DNA of 64,000 bases from Cyanophora paradoxa. Lineage: Eukaryota > Glaucocystophyceae > Cyanophorales > Cyanophoraceae. The stretch spans positions 94,641 to 158,640 of the forward strand of contig QPMI01000203.1 in assembly GCA_004431415.1 (NCBI GenBank). Reading direction: 5' to 3'. The notes under the pieces are model-generated. The model was not told the origin of the DNA. It ran no database searches and saw nothing but the letters and a program-made list of their open reading frames with translations. The translations under genes and the position numbers were made by a program. Every line of letters begins with the position of its first letter. The first letter of the stretch is position 1. Positions 8,846 through 22,693 of the stretch are shown piece by piece.

Positions 8846-10746
8846 TTAGATCCGTGTCCGAACGCTGGCAATCGAATCATAGAAGTCGGGAGCCGATGCA
8901 AGAGGAATGCTGGGCAAAGGTGCACTCTGGTAGCAGAGAATCTGCAGGATCCGGAGGGATTATCGAACGGCCAACAGCAAGACAGCACCACACCAGACGC
9001 ACATCGCCGTGCTGGAGTTCAAGCTCCTTAAGTGTGGAGTTCAGGTCAAGGTCCTCGACTCGACCAGGGTGGATCTCTTCGAAGAGAATAAGCGGAGTGG
9101 AGGAAGGCAGCCGCTGCCAGCCTCTCAACGTGGGAAGAAGGTCCGACAAGGACATGTCCTGTTGTGCAATAAGGTGCCCTGCATAAACCAGCTTTTGCGT
9201 ATTTGGGTCGTAGAACTGTAGAAGCAGAACTTCGGCACAAAGAAACAAGACACAGCACAGAAACCAGAATACCTTGAAAAATACCAGGATCGACTCTTCA
9301 AAGATTTGCGGAAGCTCCTTGTCACTTGACTCCAGAAAGAGCTTTGCAGGCCCATTAGCTCCAGGAGCAAGACCCGCACAGGAGTGCTCGGAATCTCCAT
9401 CTTCATCAAGAAGATAGTCTGGCCGCCGTGTCCCATTTTGCCGAAGCACAAAAACCCATAGCCGAAGCTGAGGGGTGACTCCCCCTGGGTTGGAGCGCTT
9501 CGCCTCCTCGCTGAGGATGTCACTTACGACACATCCCTTTGGGTAGCGCTCCACAGGGCTGCAAAGATCAGGATAAGGGTTGCTCCAGAGGGAAAGAAAG
9601 ATCAGGGGACGGATTGTGCATACATGCGTTCGAAGTCGACGAGATCAAAGCCTGAGTGACTTCGCATATCCTCCTCCCGCACTACTTGCAGGACCGTGAA
9701 CAGTCTCTGTATTAAGCAGTTACCTAGCGTCGAGAATATGTTGTGTATATGCGCACAGAATCCTCACGGCGACGTCTGTGCATCTCTTCCCGCACTTCTT
9801 TCAGCTCTCCTTCCACTGAAAGAAGCCGTGAATGGAGCAAGGCGATCTGTTCATGCTTCAATTGAAGGCACTGTCAGTTGGGACGGTAAGAGAACGCACA
9901 ATGCCCCTCATCTGACCAACTGCACCTGAAAAGGCAATCAGTTAGTACTTCCTTGGAGTTAAGTTAACAGTTACACTGTCACTCACAATTCCCTTTCACA
10001 TGAGCTTCAACTTCAGTGTGTCTGCCCCGGAACTCGCAGCCAAATGGTTGTCCCGTCCGCATTGCAGAGTTTGGACAAGGACAGAACTAACACTGGACAG
10101 ATTAGCATAGCATAGCTGGATTACGATTAAGATGTGCAACGTTGCAGGGACTTAAGATTAGGATTACGATTAGGATTAAGCACTCTTAAAGAAGTGGGAA
10201 GAAAGAGATTAGAGCAGCCGGACCTGACACTCCTCTTGGATATGTTTCGCTGCGTGCCAGACCCATGAGTAGAGTATTGGATGGCTGGCAGAGCTGGAAG
10301 CGGCACACCAAGATCCCTTCGAAGAATGCGGCCGCAGGTCTCAGGGCTGTGCACGCACGTGACGGGCGCGAAGGGGCAGGTCGCGGGGTGGTTGTCGGAG
10401 AGAGTGCCGCTGAACGTGCAGCCCGAATCGCGGTGGTGGCAGTGGGTCTTGAGGTTTCCGACAAGCCGCTTAATAAAGCTGGACGGCACAAATCTCGACT
10501 CGCTGATGGGAACCCGGCACACGGGGCACGTCGCTGTCCCAGGGGGGCGCGAGTTGATCCAGTTCGTGATGCAAGCCGCGCAGAACACGTGATCCTGTGC
10601 ACATCTGACTTGTATCGGATCGTCAAGGCACTCCCCACAAATCGGGCACTTTAGGTCACCCGGAACGGCTGCGCGCCAATCAGGCCAGCGATGAAAGCGA
10701 TGAAGCGAGGCGCACGGTCGTCAAAGATCTCGAGCGGTATTCCCAT
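8846..10746 (-). CDS. RING / TRAF-type zinc-finger protein spliced to USP7-like HUBL1-2 domains
   Basis: The start is the ATG at 10746 (MGIPLEIFDD). Exon 2 holds a RING: CPICGECLDDPIQVRC, CAQDHVFCAAC, then CPVC. TRAF-type zinc fingers follow: HCHHRDSGCTFSG...CPF, HIQEECQ, then FCPCPNSA and GCEFRGRHTEVEAHVKGNC. Next is a charged coiled coil (SVEGELKEVREEMHRRRRED). An in-frame GT-AG intron (9707-9756) joins it to LFTVLQVVREEDM, which aligns with the helix following the protease domain of USP7. Two USP7-type ubiquitin-like folds come next: QLRLWVFVLRQNGTRRPDYL, FYDPNTQKLVYAGHL, then STPLILFEEIHPGRVEDLDL. The stop TAA is at 8846-8848. Other introns traced are 10669-10715, 10250-10308, 10087-10223, 9926-9986, 9559-9623, 9216-9272 and 8942-8993. 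No cysteine protease (USP) domain lies between them. Likely role, inferred: an E3-like factor using HUBL domains as a partner-docking platform. Confidence 0.75.
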
Positions 10747-10933
10747 TACGACTAGGCTGTAGCTGTAGCTGTAGCTGTAGCTGTGCAAGGCGGGGACGAG
10801 CACTAGCGCTCAGCCTGTCCGAATTCTACCTCCGGGAAAGCGCCTGACCCCCCTCCAACCCCGCCGGAGTTCAAGGCCCAGTGTGAACCACCCGCCTTCG
10901 GCCCGCCGCACTGCGCTTGACCGATTTGATACA
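10747..10933. promoter_or_regulatory. Putative bidirectional promoter, with short TGTAGC repeats
   Basis: The 187 bp between two divergent ATGs (10746 minus, 10934 plus) contain four to five tandem TGTAGC units at about 10758-10785. No TATA box is apparent. Assignment rests on geometry only. Confidence 0.4.
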
Positions 10934-13900
10934 ATGATGGCAACCGCGCTCAGGGTGATGCCGCGACAGCGGCTGCTGCGGCGGCTGCGGCGCTGCGGCG
11001 GCTGCGGCGCTGCGGCGACTGCAACTGCGGCGCTGCGGCGGCTGCGCTCCGATCAGGGTACGGTGTTCTGCGATCGATCGATCAGGGTACGGTGTTCTTC
11101 GATGTTCTGCGTGGCCTCGATTCCGGGGCGTAGCTTGCGGTCGCGGTGGTCGGAGAGTAGCGCAAGTTGCAGCGTCGGCGCAGGTTGGCTACAGGTCGAC
11201 AGGGCGCCGCGCAGCTGCTGCACCTTCGTCGGCGCCGGTCGTCGTTGGCGCTGGATCGCCAGCTCCGACTTCCTGCACCGGCGTAGACTCGTCTTTGCCG
11301 GCGCTCAGATCTGCGGCCAGTCGGCATGGAGGCCGCCCTCGAACCAGATCGTGCGAAGCAGCAAGCGCCCTTGCTCGCCGTCGTCGAACGCGCAATGTGC
11401 GCAGGGCAGCGTAGAGTTGAACCGCCAGATCGTGGATGCGGGAAGGGGTGGAGATATCGAGGGCCTGCGCGCTCTCATCGGGCAGAACTGTTATCGCTTC
11501 TCGGCACGCCTGCGCACCCCGGCTTTTGAAAGGCTGCATGACCCCTGACCGCTCCTGCAGGCCGTCAATCTTAGCACAGCCGCGTACCAGCTGGGGCAGG
11601 CGGCCAAGCGGGGAGAGGGGCCCTTCGACGCCGAGTTCGCTCTCATCCGACGTGTGAGTTTCTGAGGGGGGCACGTCCGCTCCTCTATGCTGACGCTGCC
11701 GGCGCCTAGCGGCTGCTGCAGCTGCCGGTGGATCACATTTCCGCCCGCGCCGTCGCGTCGCTCGCGTACGAAAACAGGGCCTCTTCCTCTTCGTGATCTG
11801 TGACTCACATATGTCCTTGATAGGTACGGGGCGGCGCTCGCTGGCTATGACGACAAGCCGCTCCTCTCGCGGATCCAGCTCGTTGCTCTGGGGAGGGTCT
11901 GTCCGCCCTTCAGCTCTTGATCCTGGGGCCGGATGCGGAGCTGACACGCGATAGATAAATGAGTTCACGCCACAAGGGATCTCGAACCTGCTGTGGGCAC
12001 TGGCCAGCCTTGGGGCGCCCCGCAGCCGCATCTTCGACGCCACGTGCCTGCCTGCCCTCGCGCAGCGGCCCCCGCTCTGCCTCATCCGCCCGCAGGCTGG
12101 AGGCGTGGATCCCCAAAATCAGGCACGCCACAGGCCTTGCCGACGCTCCAGGGGACGCGCGGGCGGGTGATGCGGGCGCAGGTCCTTCAAGCCGCAGGAG
12201 GCCGTCTGCATCGTGTGGGCCTTCGTGAAGACCGGGATCACCGACGAAGGTGCCTGGTGCCTCGGCGCACACACTGCGGCGTCAGAGTGAGGGTGACGGG
12301 GGCCCCGCAGCGCTCGCCCGCGCCGTCATCGAGTCCTTCCGCGTGCGCGCGCCGCACCCCGGGCCCCCTTCCCCCCTCACAGCGCGCAACCATCGCGCAG
12401 TTCCGCATCCCTCAGCTGAACCCCCAGGTGCGGGAGGTGCCGGCGAGGGCGCGGGGTGGGGTGGGGCCGACGGGGCGCAGGACATCACGCTGCTGCTCTG
12501 GGCGCTGTCGAAGGGGAGCTTCGGACCGATGTCAGGTTTCATGGGAGATCTCGTGCAGCACATCAGCGCAATCCTGCCCCGCTTCCGGCCATCCTCCCTC
12601 GTCCGCCGCCCCGCCCGCCCGCCTCGCCCCGCGCGCGACGCGGCCGACGCGGGGCGCGGCCGACGCGGGACAGCCCTCGGTTCTGCTCTCGCTTTCGTCG
12701 ATCGGGGAGGTGGACGAGGGGCTCTTTCGGCGGGCGGCGTTGCAGATCGCGCCGATGCTGCCGTCGCTGACGGCGCAGCAGCTCGCGAATCTCGTCTACG
12801 CCTTCGCCCGCTCCGGCGCCGCCGAGCCCTTCATCGTCGAGAGCATCGCCGCGGAGATCGACGCGCGCCTCTCCGGCGGGGGCGCCGCGGGGCCTGCCGG
12901 GGGCCCGCCCGAGCGGCGCGTGCTGGCCGACGTGGAGGCCCTCGCCACCGTCGCCTTCTCCCTGGGCCTGCTCCGCTACCGCAACCCCTCCCTCTTCCAG
13001 AAGCTCGCCCGCGCCGCCCTCCCCCAGCTCCCCGACGCCTCCAACCAGCACCTCGGCATGCTCGCCGTGCGCCCCGCCCCGCGCCCGCCCCCCGCCTGGC
13101 CCGACCCGGCCCTCACGCCCCCGCAGTACGCAGTGAGCCTTACCCGCTTCTACGACGCCCAGCTCGCCGCCGTGCGCGCCGGCCCGCCGCCGCCGCCGCC
13201 GCCGGGCGATCGTGCGGGGGGGCGCAGGGCCTGATGGCGGAGGCGGAGTTCCGGGACCTGGGGGCGCTGCACCCGCTTGTCGCCACGCGGCTCGTCCTCT
13301 GTGCCGCGACGCTCCGCCTGGGCGACATGGCGCGGCCGCTGGTCGAGGCCCTCGCGGCGGGCGGGGAGGGGGCCGACGAGGGCGACCCGCAGCAGATCCG
13401 CCTCCTCGTCTCGCTCGCGTACTGCGTGCTTGTTTTAGAGTACGGCTCTGACCTCCTCCGCGGCATCCTCGTGCACCCCGCCCCGCCCCCGCCGGCCCCG
13501 CCCCGCCCCGCCTGACGCGCGGCAGATGCGCATCGCGGCGGCCTACAAGCTGAACCCCCTCGGCTTCACCGACCTCCAGCTCCGCCACCTCTACAGGCCC
13601 GCCCCGCCCCGCCCGCCCGCCGCGCCCGCCCAGGCCCCGGCGGGCTCTGACGCGCGGGGCAGCATCTGCGTGGCGCTGCAAGTGGAGGAGCCGGCGCTGC
13701 TGCCGCTCGTTCCGGCGGAGCTGCTGCGGAGGGTGAAGGCGCTGCACTCCGAGGGCCAGGACGCCGGCGGGTACTCGCCGCCGGCGCGGTGGACGCTGGA
13801 CGACAGCTACTGGGCGGCGGACGACGAGTCGCCCTCGGGGAAGATGGCCGAGTGGCGGGACGAGGTCCTCGCGCTCCTCCCCGCCGCCGTCGGGCCCGGC

Positions 13901-14203
13901 CGCGTTGAGGAGAACCTGCGCGTCTCGCTCCGCGCCCTCCCCGGCATGTCCTCCTCCGCCCCCGGCGGGGGGTGGGGCGTCACCGTCGACTTCGCGCTTC
14001 CAGACCGCACTGCGATCGTGCTGCACGGACCCCTCCGCAGCCTCTCCAAGGCCCACGGCAGCGTGCCCGACGGGCGGACCCACCTCCGCATGCGCCTGCT
14101 GCGCGCCCTCGGCTGGCGCACCGCCCTCCTCTCCTTCCACCAGTGGAGCAAGGCCCCCGACCGGGCCGCCCGCATCGCGCTCATCCGTGACCTCCTCCGC
14201 TAG
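10934..14203 (+). CDS. RAP-domain protein with helical-repeat region, probably organellar RNA factor
   Basis: The N-terminus MMATALRVMPRQRLLRRLRR is Arg-rich and acid-free, as in an organelle presequence. A chain of helical-repeat exons follows, joined by reading-frame-consistent introns: VELNRQIVDAGRGGDIEGL; AVNLSTAAYQLGQAAKRG; VDHISARAVASLAYGAALAG; GISNLLWALASLGAP; FKPQEAVCIVWAFVKTGI; DITLLLWALSKGSFGP; LTAQQLANLVYAFARSGA. The C-terminus is a RAP domain (VDFALPDRTAIVLHG, RLLRALGWRTALLSFHQW), ending IALIRDLLR. FAST-kinase-like/OPR-type proteins of this build process or stabilise mitochondrial or plastid RNAs. Which organelle and which RNA cannot be told. Introns mix GT and GC donors. The C-terminal half and stop (14201-14203) are secure; the 5' exons less so. 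Confidence 0.8.
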
Positions 14204-14439
14204 CATTAGTTCAGATTCAATTTATTCCTGTGCAGACTGCGGAACGCACGCTCGCCGGCGCTAGCGCTAGCGCTGCGCAGCAATGCACGCACAGACAGCA
14301 CAGCGCTAGCTATCCCGGCTAACCGCGCGCGCAATTCCGATCCCCGGCCCGGTGGCCGCCGCCGCCCCCCCCCCCCCCCCCCCCCCCGAGTCGCGTAGCG
14401 GGTACAGCGCGTCTAGGCTGCCGAAGTTGCAGTGCCGAA
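14204..14439. other. Short intergenic gap with a poly-C run
   Basis: This holds the 3' flank of the RAP gene and the 5' flank of the adenylosuccinate synthetase gene. A pure C tract of about 20 nt lies near 14367-14389. No gene seen. Confidence 0.5.
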
Positions 14440-17155
<2,716 letters not shown>

Positions 17156-17724
17156 CCGGCTGCACCCTCCGCACCTCCCCCCTTTCCCACCACCTCTCTC
17201 TCGAGCAACTCGAACTGCCTTTTGCACACATAGGACTCTTTCCGTTTGTCGTATAATTAATCAGCTGTTCCGCCTTCTTCTCGAGGTCATGACCGGGGCC
17301 GCTGCGGGTCCCCCGGAAGCACCACGGGCTCGGATCGTGTTATTCGCACAGCTGTCGGGTGGCGCAGCGCGCGCATTCATTGCACATCTCGGGCGGCAGC
17401 ATGCGCAGCTGCAGCGCAGCACGGCGATCGTGATTGATCTGGCTGCTGGGCGGATTGAAACTAGAGCTGAAGGGGGCGCCAAAGCTAGGGTGCGGCCTGG
17501 GTCGCGGGCGGGCGGGCGGGCGGCGGGTCTGCGGGGCCGCGTGGCTAAGAGTTCCACGAGGAGGAGCGCTTGATGCTGGGCGGCTCGAGGGCCGCCTGGT
17601 GGCTCGGCGAGTGCGCCCCCTGGTGCCCCGGCGAGATCGCCCGCCCCGACGCGGTCGGGGAGACGCGGTACGAGGGCGGGCGCGCCAGGGAGCCAGCCGG
17701 CCGCGTCGCCACCTCCGCGAGCTG
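17156..17724. other. Convergent intergenic region
   Basis: This is shared 3' flank of adenylosuccinate synthetase (plus) and the bZIP gene (minus). A short frame at 17289-17573 has no recognisable features. Nothing else seen. Confidence 0.45.
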
Positions 17725-20348
17725 CTAGCGCCTGAGCACGCGGCCCCGTAGGCACGCGCAGGGGCGGGGCGGCACCATGGCGCTCGCCTCAGCGACGAAC
17801 GAGTGCTGCCCGCTCTCGGCGGCCCCGATGGAGGCCGCCGCGGCCGCCCGCCGGAAGGAGTCGATCTGCGGCCCGTCGACGGCGGCGGGGCGCGGGGCGC
17901 GGGGCGCGGGGGCGAGGGCGGGGCGGACGGTGGCGTCGGCGCGGGCGAGGAGCTCGACGGTCTTGCGGAGGGCGAGGTCGTCCCGCCGCTTCTGCAACTG
18001 CATCCGCTCCACCGCCCGCCGCAGCTCCTCGTTCTCCGTCGCCAGGCTCGCCACCTGCCGCCCCGCCCCGCGCCGTCACGGGGGCTGGGCGGGGGCGGCG
18101 GGGCGGGCGGGGCGGGCCTGCTCTTCGAGGTCGCGGACGTGCTGCTCCTTGCGGAGGCGCGAGCGGAGCGCCGACTCGCGGTTCTTCAGCTTGCGCAGTG
18201 CCTGCTTCGCCTCCTTGCTGTTCGGGTCCGCGAAGTCCTCCGCGTTCAGCTGCCGCCCCGTCACGCCCCGCCCTGCGCCCCGGCCCCCGCGCCCGCTCCC
18301 CCCCGCACCTCGGCCGACTGCGCGCTGCCGCGGCGGCGCCCCGCGCCGGCCGCCGCCCGCTCGCCGCTGGAGCCGGAGGACTTGCCCGTGGCCCCGGCCG
18401 GCACCCGCAGCTCCGCGTTCGCTGCGCCCCGTCGGCGGGGCGGGGGCGGGGCGGGGGCGGGGCGGGGCGGGGCGGGCGCACGGGAGGCGGGCTGGGCGGA
18501 GGAGAAGGAGGAGCGGCGGGAGTTGCCCGGGGAGGGTCGTGCTTGGGGCGGGCGCGGGAGCCGGTGGAGGAGGCGCCGTCGTCGAGGTCGGAGTCGATCT
18601 CGGAGGAGGCGTTGGACATCTCCGAGAGGCTCCGCTTCCGCGCCATCTCCCGTGCGCCGCCCACGGGCCCAGCTGCTCCCGCGCGGGCTCCCCGCCCCTC
18701 CTGCACGCTCGCCGCCGGCGCCGAGGAGCGGCGCCGCGCGCGCGGCCGGCGGCGCGGGGGGCGACGGCGCCGAGCTTGGCGGAGGCGGGGGCGGCGACGG
18801 CCTTGAGGGAGGGGCGGGCGGGGGCGTCGTCGTCGTCGTCGAGGTTGATGTCGTCGGCGTACTCGACGTCGGGGCCCTCGTCGCCGGCCCCGTCCCCGTC
18901 CCGCTGCATCTGCTCCAGGTGCGCCCGCAGCTGCTCCCGGAAGTCCCGGCCCCGCACCGTCGCCTCCGTCAGGATGATCGAGGGCATCGGCTGCGAGCCG
19001 GCCGACGGCAGCTCCGGCGACTGCGCCGTCCCCAGCGACGAGAGCGACGCCGGGTGCGACACGTGCGCCGCCGCTGCCGCCAGCGGCGGGTCCGGCCCCA
19101 GGGCCAGCGTGTGCAGCGGGAGCGTGAGCGGGGAGGCGGAGGTGGTCGAGGAGGTGGAGCCGAGGCGCGGGAGGAAGCCGCCGGGCAGGACCGTGCTGCC
19201 GCCCCCCGCCGCCTCCACGTGCATTTTCTCCGAGAGCGTGCGCGGCGCCTGGTAGCCCGCGATTGGAAGCACCGATCCCGGGAACGTCGCGGCATGCGCG
19301 AGCAGGCCGCTGTCGTGCAGGTCCCCTGCCCCATGCGAGCTGTGCAGCACGCTGAAGGTCGCCGGGTCCGGCAGCGCGCCCCGCAGCGCTGCCGCGTTCG
19401 CCGCCTGCATCTGGTACGCGTCTAGAGAGCTGCGCCGCGGGGCACGCGCATCAGCTGCGCCGACACGAGGCGAAGCACGCATGCGCACTCTCCAGGGGGC
19501 ATCGGCAACATGGTTGAGCTGTCCTGCTTCGTCAGCGACAGCAGCTGCTGGCAGAAATCCTCGACCGGCAAGTTCCGCGCTCGCTTGTTGCTGCAGGGGC
19601 CTCATCAGCAGGGCCACAGCGCCGCTCAGCGCCCAAGCGCACTCGTGGTGCAGCAGGCTAGAGTCAAGACGATCAAGCGCCTGGCCCAAAGTCATTTCCG
19701 CGATTGGCGTCACAGGGGTCGTGCCCGATCGCGCCCCTCCGGCCTCGGAAGAGGACGCAGCTGGCGGCTGTTGAATACCCTGCGGGGTTGCACCGCCCGG
19801 ATTGAGCTCGCCGAGTATGTCGTGGACGTTCTGCGACCACCAGTCGTCCACTGACAAAGTAAGCGAGCCGAGGCGCTGCAGCGTGCTGTGGGGCATGCAT
19901 GAGCGGTGAAAACGTGAGGCGCAATTTGCGGCAGTGGGAGGCGGACCCGGCCTGCTCCTGCTGGTAGTCCGACTGCACAGGCGTACGCGCGAGCGCCTCG
20001 ACAAGTTTTGATATCTTCACGTCCTTCAGAGACCGGACGCTCCCGCTCCCTTCCGCTCTCTTGTCGACCTGTTGACGATGAGCCCTACGCGATGAACCTC
20101 GCGGATCGACCAGCGGACCTCGTGTATCAGATCTTCTACAGGGAGCGACCCTGTCAAACGAGGTGCGGGTGAGCTGGCGACCCCCCCGGATTCATGAATG
20201 GCATGCATGGGCACAGACCGATGGCGCTGTTCAGATTCCCGCTCAGCGATAGAGACGAGAGCTGTCCCGAGCTGAGGTTGAGGCTGCCACTCAATTCGAG
20301 CTCGTCTTCTCTGTGGGACGCGGCATGCTGGCCGCCGCCGCTTGACAT
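17725..20348 (-). CDS. bZIP transcription factor
   Basis: The C-terminal region carries a basic region and start of a leucine zipper: QALRKLKNRESALRSRLRKE then HVRDLEEQ, followed across a short intron by SLATENEELRRAVERMQLQK. N-A-(S)-R spacing in NRESALRSR matches the DNA-contacting core of bZIP proteins. Upstream lie acidic patches (EYADDINLDDDDDAP; SNASSEIDSDLDDGASS) that could be activation regions, and a conserved-looking LSVDDWWSQNVHDILGELNP. The start at 20348 (MSSGGGQHAASHRED) gives a Ser/Leu-rich N-terminus whose frame continues, after one intron, into DVKISKLVEALARTPVQ. The stop is at 17725-17727. It is nuclear by inference and its targets are unknown. The bZIP call is strong; the 5' exons are moderate. 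Confidence 0.8.
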
Positions 20349-20531
20349 CGCGGATATTCCGCAGCGCGGATCGGCGTCTCCCCTGCACTACTACTCGCAG
20401 GGGGATTTGATTACGCTTCGCCTCCTCTGCTCGTCACAGTCGTGCTGCGGTCGTGGTTCTAGCGTATACCCCAGCTTTCGCCGCAGTTTGCCGCCAGCTT
20501 CCCTGCGCCCCCGCCGCGCTGGAAGGCCGAG
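20349..20531. promoter_or_regulatory. Putative bidirectional promoter (bZIP / CLASP)
   Basis: Divergent start codons are 183 bp apart. No TATA box or repeated operator was recognised; the assignment rests on arrangement. Confidence 0.35.
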
Positions 20532-22463
20532 ATGAGCGCGTTATGCTTCTCGCAAGCGTTCCACGCGTGCTGGCAGGCCCTGACGCCCAGTAGAAGGCCG
20601 CCAGCCCAGCAAGTGGATGCCACTGGCTTCACGCCGCGACAGCTCGTCTTCGATGAAGCTGAGCATCCGCAGCAGCCTGTAGACGTGCTGCCGCGCTTGT
20701 CCGAGCCCCCGCCCCCGGTTGAACCGGCCCAGCCACCGCCAGACCATGACGCGCCCATCGAGAATTCAGTCTCGGAGCCAGAGCCGAAGCGAGAACCAGC
20801 AACCGATGCCGCGCTGGAGCAGGCTGCGGCTGCCACGCGTATCGCTGCCGCGTACCGGAAGCATTTGAAACGAAGGGCGCTGGACCCTGGCCCCGTCGAG
20901 GCAGCACCGTCTTCATCGGTGTCACAGCTCGAGGATGAGATGGACTGGATCGCAAGGTGCCTGCTGGCGAGTGCCCGCGACACGGAATGGTCCCTCCGCG
21001 TCCTGGCGATGCGCCGCCTGCAAGCCCTCGCCCTGGGAGGCCCCGAGAACACGTCCGTCTTCGAGTCGCGCATCGGACCTATCGTGCCGGGCCTCATCCA
21101 GCAGGTGCCATCCCTCCCACGCTGGGCGCCGCGGCGGCTGACGCTCCCTCCGCGCGCAGGCGTGCGACCTGCGCTCGTCAGTCGTGAAGGACGCTTGCAA
21201 CGCCATATCCGCCCTCGCGAAGCTCCTCGGGCCCAAGTTTGAGCCGCACGCAGAGACCATCGTCCCAGGCGCCGCCTCCGCCCCCGCCCCTGCACGAGGT
21301 CCCTCTCACACGCGCCTGCAGCTCTCTTCAAACTCCTCTTCGTAACGATCAAGGTCTCTTCCTCTCCGGGGCGCCGCCAGCTGCCCTGACGCCGGGCTGC
21401 TCGCAGGCGATATCGGAGGCGGGGAACGCGTGCATCCGGTCCGTGCTTCAGAGCTCCGCCGTCTCCCGCGCCGCCCTCTCCGCCATCACCGACGGTGCCG
21501 CTTTCTCGCCACCCGGCCGCTCGGCTCCGCGCGAGACGGGGCGGCAGGGGCGACGGCGCACAAGCACGGTGCGACGCGGCAGCGGTGCGCGGAGTACATG
21601 CTGCTGCTGCTGGAGAGCGCCGCCGCCCGCGAGCGCCTCGCCGCCGACCCCGAGTCCCGCGAGCGCCTCGCCGCCGCCATCCAGGTGGGGCCCTGTCCGC
21701 CCCGCTCCCCCGCCCCCTCGAGCCCTGCATTCAAGGTCCCGTCACCGGCAGCGGTGCCTGGCGGACGCGCAGGCGGGGGTACGGGAGACGGCGCGGCGCT
21801 GCTTCGCGCCGTTCCGGGGCATCTACGGCGCCTCGCACGCCGACGCGTGCGCCCGCGCCGCGCCGCCGGCTGGAGGCCGCACGCCTCCGCACGCCTCACC
21901 GCGCCGCAGGCTCCTTGCGAGGCTCGACGCGGCGACCCAGCGGCAGCTGCGCAAGGCTTCGCCGACCCGCCCGCGGCCGGCCTCGCGCGGGGCCCCGCCG
22001 CCGCCGCCGCCGGGCGCGGCTCGGACACCCGCTCGATGATCCAGGCGGCGCGCAAGGCGAGCTTGAGAGCCGCCGGGCGCGGCGCCCCGCCCCCGGGGAG
22101 GTCGAGGTCGTGGCCGGGAGACGGCCCGCCAACCTGGCGAGCCCGCCCCCGCACCGCACCCCGCGCTCCTCCTCCTCTGCGGCGCCCGGCTCGGCCGCGA
22201 AGCCCGCCAGGGCCAGCTCGGCGCACGCGGCGAGCACGTCGCAAGCGGAGGCTGCGGCGGCGGCCGCCTCGGGAGCGCTGAGCGCGGTGGCAGAGAACGG
22301 GGCGGCCGCCGGGACGGCAGCTTCGCGGCGCTCCCTCGGCAAGTCGCCCTCGCGCCCCGTCGTGCCCCCGATCCCCCTCCACAAGACCGAGCCCGGCACC
22401 TCCTCCTCCGGCCGCTCCGCCTCCGCCCGCGCCTCCGGCACCTCCCCACGGCCCTGGCGCTAG
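20532..22463 (+). CDS. CLASP/TOG-domain microtubule-associated protein
   Basis: It belongs to the CLASP N-terminal (TOG/HEAT) family that stabilises microtubule plus ends. After a Pro-rich leader come a helical stretch (ATRIAAAYRKHLKRRAL) and the TOG start DTEWSLRVLAMRRLQALALGG. Then come the diagnostic CDLRSSVVKDACNAISALAK, KLLGPKFEPHAE, LFKLLFVTIK spliced to AISEAGNACIRSVLQ, EYMLLLLESA, and LADAQAGVRETARRCFAPF. The C-terminus is a basic, Ser/Ala/Pro-rich tail typical of microtubule-binding linkers, ending SGTSPRPWR. It is one TOG unit long, shorter than animal CLASPs with several TOGs. Introns are short and GC-rich. In a flagellate it may serve the spindle or axoneme. Identity at domain level is confident. 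Confidence 0.85.
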
Positions 22464-22693
22464 ACTCTCCCGCCCCGAACCCCGCCTCTCCCACTTCTCA
22501 CCCCTCTCTCCTGCACGCGCCACGAGCCCCTCTCAACCACTCACCAGAACCTGCCGCCTCCCCTGTGTTGCTCGGCGCAAGCGAATTGCAGTCTCAATGC
22601 TCCGCTTCTCCAGCCCGCGGTGATCACATGCATAATTACGGCGCCCGAGGCGTTGGGGGAAGGGCATGGATGCAGCAATGACTGCGCTGATGA

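Noticed and set aside
9724-9726. In-frame TAG that would end the RING-TRAF protein and separate it from the USP7-like part
   Set aside because: It lies inside the intron 9707-9756, whose removal keeps frame and restores the USP7 helix. Transcript data could still show it used as an alternative end.
10150-10175. Telomere-like GATTAGGATTACGATTAGGATTA
   Set aside because: Only three to four irregular units within an intron; too short for an interstitial telomere.
10209-10211. In-frame TAA after the first TRAF finger
   Set aside because: It falls within an intron starting GTCCGG at 10223; splicing to the exon at 10086 continues the finger (CPCPNS...CEFRGRHTEVEAHVKGNC).
11189-12085. 298-codon minus-strand frame
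   Set aside because: Opposite RAP-gene exons that splice consistently on plus; no domain on minus.
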